Source: an uncultured Bacilli bacterium
GTDB taxonomy: Bacteria; Bacillota_I; Bacilli_A; RF39; UBA660
DNA: 16,928 nucleotides
Reading direction: 5' to 3'
Assembly (NCBI GenBank): GCA_910577075.1
Contig: CAJTKV010000038.1
Span: 1 to 16,928 of the forward strand
Part shown: in pieces, positions 14,178 to 16,928 of the stretch
Layout: each line of letters starts with the position of its first letter
Position numbering within the stretch: the stretch's first letter is position 1
Notes under the pieces: generated by a model
Seen by the model: the letters and a program-made list of their open reading frames with translations, nothing else
Told to the model about the DNA's origin: nothing
The model's database searches: none
Translations under genes and position numbers: made by a program

Positions 14178-14206
14178 AGTATAAGTGTATTTATCACACT
14201 TGTCAA
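14178..14206 (-). promoter_or_regulatory. Promoter of the CYTH-kinase/HAD operon with operator in its spacer
   Basis: Minus strand: TTGACA (14206-14201), a 17-nt spacer and TATACT (14183-14178). The palindrome AAGTGTATTTATCACACTT (plus strand 14183-14201) fills the spacer, a classic repressor position. Start point near 14171, leader about 120 nt. Confidence 0.8.
14183..14201. promoter_or_regulatory. 19-bp palindromic operator in the promoter spacer
   Basis: AAGTGT and ACACTT arms around a 7-nt centre. Binding here would block RNA polymerase. No regulator gene is visible in the window, and I do not recognise the regulator family. Confidence 0.65.
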
Positions 14207-14240
14207 TTACTTTTTATAATGTTTACAAGATTTTTAAGCA

Positions 14241-14266
14241 TAATAAAAAAAGTCTTGAGGACTTTT
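14241..14266 (-). terminator. Terminator of the HD-domain gene
   Basis: On the minus strand AAAAGTC (14266-14260) pairs with GACTTTT (14254-14248) over a 5-nt loop, followed by more T residues to about 14245. It overlaps the stop codon and separates the HD gene from the CYTH-kinase operon promoter. Confidence 0.8.
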
Positions 14267-14996
14267 ATTTATCGAGATTTTTATTTCTTCCGCTTATAAG
14301 AGCAATGAAGCCTTCAAGGCTACTCTCTTTCATATTTAACCTAGAAACAATTTTATCGGCCCTAGACATAACTCTTCCCTCTTTAAAAAGGCTGTGAGAA
14401 AAAGAATATTTACCTAAAGTATTTCGAGAAGTGCAGATAAGCATAGTAATAGCAAGTTTGGAATTTAACTTTAGTAACTGATCCCAGTTGTTCAATTCCA
14501 TGACATTTTCTCCTGTCAGTTCCACTTTTCTTACAGGAAAAGGATGCATATGATGAAGGACACCATCAATGATAATCTTGGCTTCATCAATATCTTTAAA
14601 ATATTCGGGGAAATAAGTCATGGCAGCAATGATAGCCTCTACTGGATGTCTAAACCCATGTTTGTTATGAAACTTGTTATTCTTGCTTTTGACATTATTT
14701 TGCCATGGTTCAATATAAAAATCATGAAACATTGATATTTTTAAAGCTAAATCACGATTATAGTTCGACTTTTTTACTTTTTTAGATAATATATAGGTAA
14801 CAATGGTGTCTTCTAATATGTGTTCTCCGAGATTAATTCGATCATGATGAGGAAAATCGGGAGACATACGACGTTGAAATTCTGGGTGATTAAAGATATC
14901 TTTAATAGAATTCCAAAGTTCGGCCTGTTCTTCTTCCGTTAATTTATATTTATTCATCATATTATCTAAAATTTTCTTGTTGCTACTTAATGACAT
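14265..14996 (-). CDS. HD-domain phosphohydrolase
   Basis: A 243-aa soluble protein with the metal-binding pattern of HD phosphohydrolases: His59 in GEHILEDT, the His91-Asp92 doublet in SMFHDFY, His148/His149 in GVLHHMHPF, and Asp214 in SRADKIVSR. Proteins of this superfamily hydrolyse phosphate esters, often nucleotides or cyclic and alarmone nucleotides. The subfamily and substrate cannot be read from the motifs. GAGGAG lies about 10 nt before the ATG. A possible -10 (TATAAT, 15043-15038) is upstream with a poor -35. It is upstream of, and codirectional with, the CYTH-kinase/HAD operon, but separated by its own terminator and the operator promoter. It is therefore a neighbour with related chemistry rather than part of the same transcript. 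Confidence 0.8.
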   Translation of the reverse strand: MSLSSNKKILDNMMNKYKLTEEEQAELWNSIKDIFNHPEFQRRMSPDFPHHDRINLGEHILEDTIVTYILSKKVKKSNYNRDLALKISMFHDFYIEPWQNNVKSKNNKFHNKHGFRHPVEAIIAAMTYFPEYFKDIDEAKIIIDGVLHHMHPFPVRKVELTGENVMELNNWDQLLKLNSKLAITMLICTSRNTLGKYSFSHSLFKEGRVMSRADKIVSRLNMKESSLEGFIALISGRNKNLDK

Positions 14997-15085
14997 ATAA
15001 GTTGCTCCTCACTATATTTCAGTTTACCACATTATTTATTATAATTACAATATTTAATAATATGCTTTACTGTCATATAAAATTT

Positions 15086-15115
15086 AAAAATATATCTTTA
15101 TTTAGATATATTTTT
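15086..15115. terminator. AT-rich hairpin at the end of the 53-aa gene
   Basis: AAAAATATATCT (15086-15097) and AGATATATTTTT (15104-15115) are perfect 12-nt arms with a 6-nt loop that holds the stop codon. A T-run follows on the minus strand. Likely a weak terminator because it has little GC. Confidence 0.5.
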
Positions 15116-15259
15116 ATCTTTTTCTTTACTTTTTTTATCTTTAGGTTCCATCTCTTTGACATCATCTTCTTCAAAAACTATTTCCATTCCTAAAGCGCCT
15201 AATTTGGCTTGTAGTTCTTCGCCTACTCCACTATTTTGAACTTTAACTCTTATTGCCAT
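15098..15259 (-). CDS. Small unknown 53-aa protein
   Basis: A short gene below common size cut-offs. It encodes 53 aa: a compact N-terminal half (MAIRVKVQNSGVGEELQAKL) predicted to form strand-helix-strand, and an acidic then lysine-rich tail (DDVKEMEPKDKKSKEKDK). Evidence that it is real: AAGGAG 7 nt before the ATG, an extended -10 TGGTATAAT at 15292-15284, an intact frame, and a hairpin at its stop. It starts 37 nt after the stop of the 496-aa gene on the same strand and may also be cotranscribed with it. No membrane segment. I do not recognise the family. Confidence 0.65.
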   Translation of the reverse strand: MAIRVKVQNSGVGEELQAKLGALGMEIVFEEDDVKEMEPKDKKSKEKDKNISK

Positions 15260-15283
15260 AATGAACTCCTTCTCTCAAGTATA

Positions 15284-15292
15284 ATTATACCA
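15284..15292 (-). promoter_or_regulatory. Extended -10 promoter of the 53-aa gene
   Basis: TGGTATAAT on the minus strand (TGnTATAAT), with a poor -35 lying inside the end of the upstream gene. Confidence 0.5.
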
Positions 15293-15296
15293 TATT

Positions 15297-16787
15297 TTAA
15301 TTTTTATTATGGCGATTTTTTCGTCGTGATTGTTTCGCCAGTTTTAAACTTTGAGCACAAGAAGCATTTATTGGAACAATATCGCGTTCTATTTTTTTCC
15401 AAACACCATTGAGTGCTCTTATCTGATTTTCATTTGGACGATTTACATTATAGGATTTTTCAATGGGATATATTGCTACTTCACATGGACTGGTTAGCAA
15501 CCCATTATCTTTAGCTGTTTGAATAATAAAGACGCGATTCTTATTTTCATCATTTAAACTTATCGTTAGAGAACATATTTTTCTTGCTTTAATATAATTT
15601 TCGATAGTTATACCATTAGCACTTTCTGTTATCTTAATATCTGCTGGCGTATTTTTAGTTCGACCTCTTTTCTTATTTGATAGATACTTTTGAGCCGCTC
15701 TTAATATATCATCGTATATTTGAACTTGTCTAGCATATTCTTTTTTTCCCTGTTCATATTGTTCATTTGCCTGGATATATTCCTCTTCATATTTAGAAAA
15801 CTCTTCAGGTTTGACGTCTTCTAGACCTCGGCCATTTATTTCCTTTAGAGCTTGATGATAATTAATAATGGCTTTTTCGACAATGCTTATAGCCAGTTTG
15901 GCGCGAGAATCTGTTTTCACCTTATAGTGTTCCTCTTTAACTTCTTGGGATTCGCGATTTATATTACCTATTGCCGAGCGAACAATTAACTCCGTTCCAA
16001 TATAATTAAAGGTATAATCACCATCACTCATCATGGTAAATATAGAATCATCATCATATATTGCGACAAGTCCAAGACCTTTACCCTTTAATTGCCCTTG
16101 TTCAATATGTTCTTCATTCATATAAATTAAGTTATTAGAGTACACTTTAGAAGCAATAATAATGTCGTAATCACCCATCTTACGAATTACATTCCTTCCT
16201 AGTCCATAATTATTATCTTCTTCTAATTGGATGTCAACATCAAGTTTTTCCTTAATAGCATCTTCGTCATTTGTATAGACAATTCCCGAAAGAAGGAGAA
16301 GAACTTTTAAATCCTTTTTACTTTGGGGATAAGTTATAAGAGGCATTGTTAAGGGAGCTAGTGGATCAGCATTGTTAAGTTTTTCTTGAAGTTCTTTATC
16401 GGCTAGTAATTGTCTTACATAAAAATTTAAAACTGATGACATATCGTGTGTTTCCGTTCGCGCATTATTGCAATAATAACGGTAATCCTTCTCATCTGCA
16501 TAATCAAAAATATAAATATTAGCAATTTCGTGTGGCATATTATTAATTTTATTATCTAACTCGGTATTTCCTTCAAAACATACTTGTTGAACTTTTTGTC
16601 TTCCCTTTATTACCAAATCAAATTTATCTAAATCATCAGGATGAGCTTTAAAATACGCATCAGCATTAATGATAGATTTAAAATGTGTAATTTTTTTAAA
16701 TCCATAATTTACTACGGCATTATAGTCTGCTTCATTATCGGATATTAGCAAGATATTTACTCTATTTAATATTTGTTCTTTATTCAT
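15297..16787 (-). CDS. Unknown 496-aa protein, possible receiver-like N-terminus
   Basis: A large soluble protein I do not recognise. Residues 8-62 (VNILLISDNEADY ... FDLVIKG) alternate strand and helix in a way that recalls a response-regulator receiver or other Rossmann-like fold, but the phosphorylated aspartate is not clearly placed. A second alpha/beta region (DLKVLLLLSGIVY, GDYDIIIASK, GLGLVAIYDDDS) follows in the middle. A charged coiled-coil stretch (about 345-390) and a basic linker (NKKRGRTKN) lead to a C-terminal domain ending in a strongly basic tail (KLAKQSRRKNRHNKN). The ATG at 16787 is chosen because GGTGAT lies 7 nt upstream and a -10 (TATAAT) with a 17-nt spacer lies before it. 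The longer reading frame to 16865 would start upstream of that promoter. Function unknown. Confidence 0.65.
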   Translation of the reverse strand: MNKEQILNRVNILLISDNEADYNAVVNYGFKKITHFKSIINADAYFKAHPDDLDKFDLVIKGRQKVQQVCFEGNTELDNKINNMPHEIANIYIFDYADEKDYRYYCNNARTETHDMSSVLNFYVRQLLADKELQEKLNNADPLAPLTMPLITYPQSKKDLKVLLLLSGIVYTNDEDAIKEKLDVDIQLEEDNNYGLGRNVIRKMGDYDIIIASKVYSNNLIYMNEEHIEQGQLKGKGLGLVAIYDDDSIFTMMSDGDYTFNYIGTELIVRSAIGNINRESQEVKEEHYKVKTDSRAKLAISIVEKAIINYHQALKEINGRGLEDVKPEEFSKYEEEYIQANEQYEQGKKEYARQVQIYDDILRAAQKYLSNKKRGRTKNTPADIKITESANGITIENYIKARKICSLTISLNDENKNRVFIIQTAKDNGLLTSPCEVAIYPIEKSYNVNRPNENQIRALNGVWKKIERDIVPINASCAQSLKLAKQSRRKNRHNKN

Positions 16788-16814
16788 CTTAATCACCAAA
16801 TTTCTTATCTTTGT

Positions 16815-16843
16815 ATTATAACATCTTTTAAGAAACTTTGGAA
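16815..16843 (-). promoter_or_regulatory. Promoter of the 496-aa gene
   Basis: Minus strand: TTCCAA (16843-16838), a 17-nt spacer and TATAAT (16820-16815) with an upstream TG. Start point near 16808, leader about 20 nt. Confidence 0.55.
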
Positions 16844-16928
16844 AGATTTTTTTAGAATTATGCATAGGAGAAAAAATTTCTAAATTAAAAAGTCAAGTGC
16901 AACAAAAGAGTAAATTAAGTATTATTCA

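Noticed and set aside
14183..14201. NrdR box
   Set aside because: NrdR half-sites run ACAC...GTGT; here the order is GTGT...ACAC.
14990..15193. 67-aa plus-strand Phe/Ile-rich reading frame
   Set aside because: No ribosome binding site, and it overlaps the better supported 53-aa minus-strand gene.
1..16928. CRISPR array, defence island or complete phage
   Set aside because: No regularly spaced direct repeats, Cas genes, phage structural genes or restriction genes were found.

Overview
The window is AT-rich, low-GC DNA from a Gram-positive-type bacterium. I infer an uncultured gut Bacillota (Bacilli/Erysipelotrichia/RF39-like). The support is purine-rich AAGGAG-type ribosome binding sites before nearly every gene, TTGACA-17-TATAAT promoters, short hairpins followed by T-runs, a CHAP wall hydrolase with a Thr-rich linker and membrane anchor, and TGA used as a stop. 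No marker gene fixes the species. No rRNA, tRNA or CRISPR array is visible.

Layout. (1) 1-2844 is a mobile-element integration module: a perfect 14-bp inverted repeat, then three tightly packed serine recombinase genes (small resolvase/invertase, a catalytic-domain-only protein lacking the usual catalytic serine, and a large recombinase with zinc ribbon). (2) 2881-3100 is a gene-free stretch with a near-consensus promoter, nested inverted repeats and a terminator. It looks like a structured small RNA or an attenuating leader for the next gene. (3) 3123-5105 holds a soluble HExxH metallopeptidase, a small unknown protein, and an unknown gene that appears broken by a one-base frameshift. (4) 5140-8036 (minus) holds a small tail-anchored protein, a membrane-anchored HExxH metallopeptidase, and a HemW-like radical SAM protein. 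(5) 8275-10166 (plus) holds two unknown proteins. (6) 10163-11047 (minus) is a HipA-like kinase-fold protein that shares a palindromic -35 hexamer with the divergent CHAP hydrolase gene (11150-12175). (7) 12193-14996 (minus) is the most interesting part. It holds an operator-controlled two-gene operon encoding a CYTH/P-loop kinase fusion and a HAD nucleotidase, with an HD-domain phosphohydrolase just upstream. (8) 15098-16787 (minus) holds a 53-aa unknown protein and a 496-aa unknown protein with a possible receiver-like N-terminus.

How the parts may work together. The recombinases probably move, or once moved, an element whose boundaries are not both visible. The CYTH-kinase, HAD and HD proteins all belong to phosphate or nucleotide-handling superfamilies. 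A 19-bp palindrome fills the spacer of the operon promoter and recurs next to its ribosome binding site, and the leader can form mutually exclusive hairpins. That suggests a regulated nucleotide/phosphate module, but substrate and role are unknown. The remaining genes look like single transcription units with their own promoters, often separated by bidirectional terminators.
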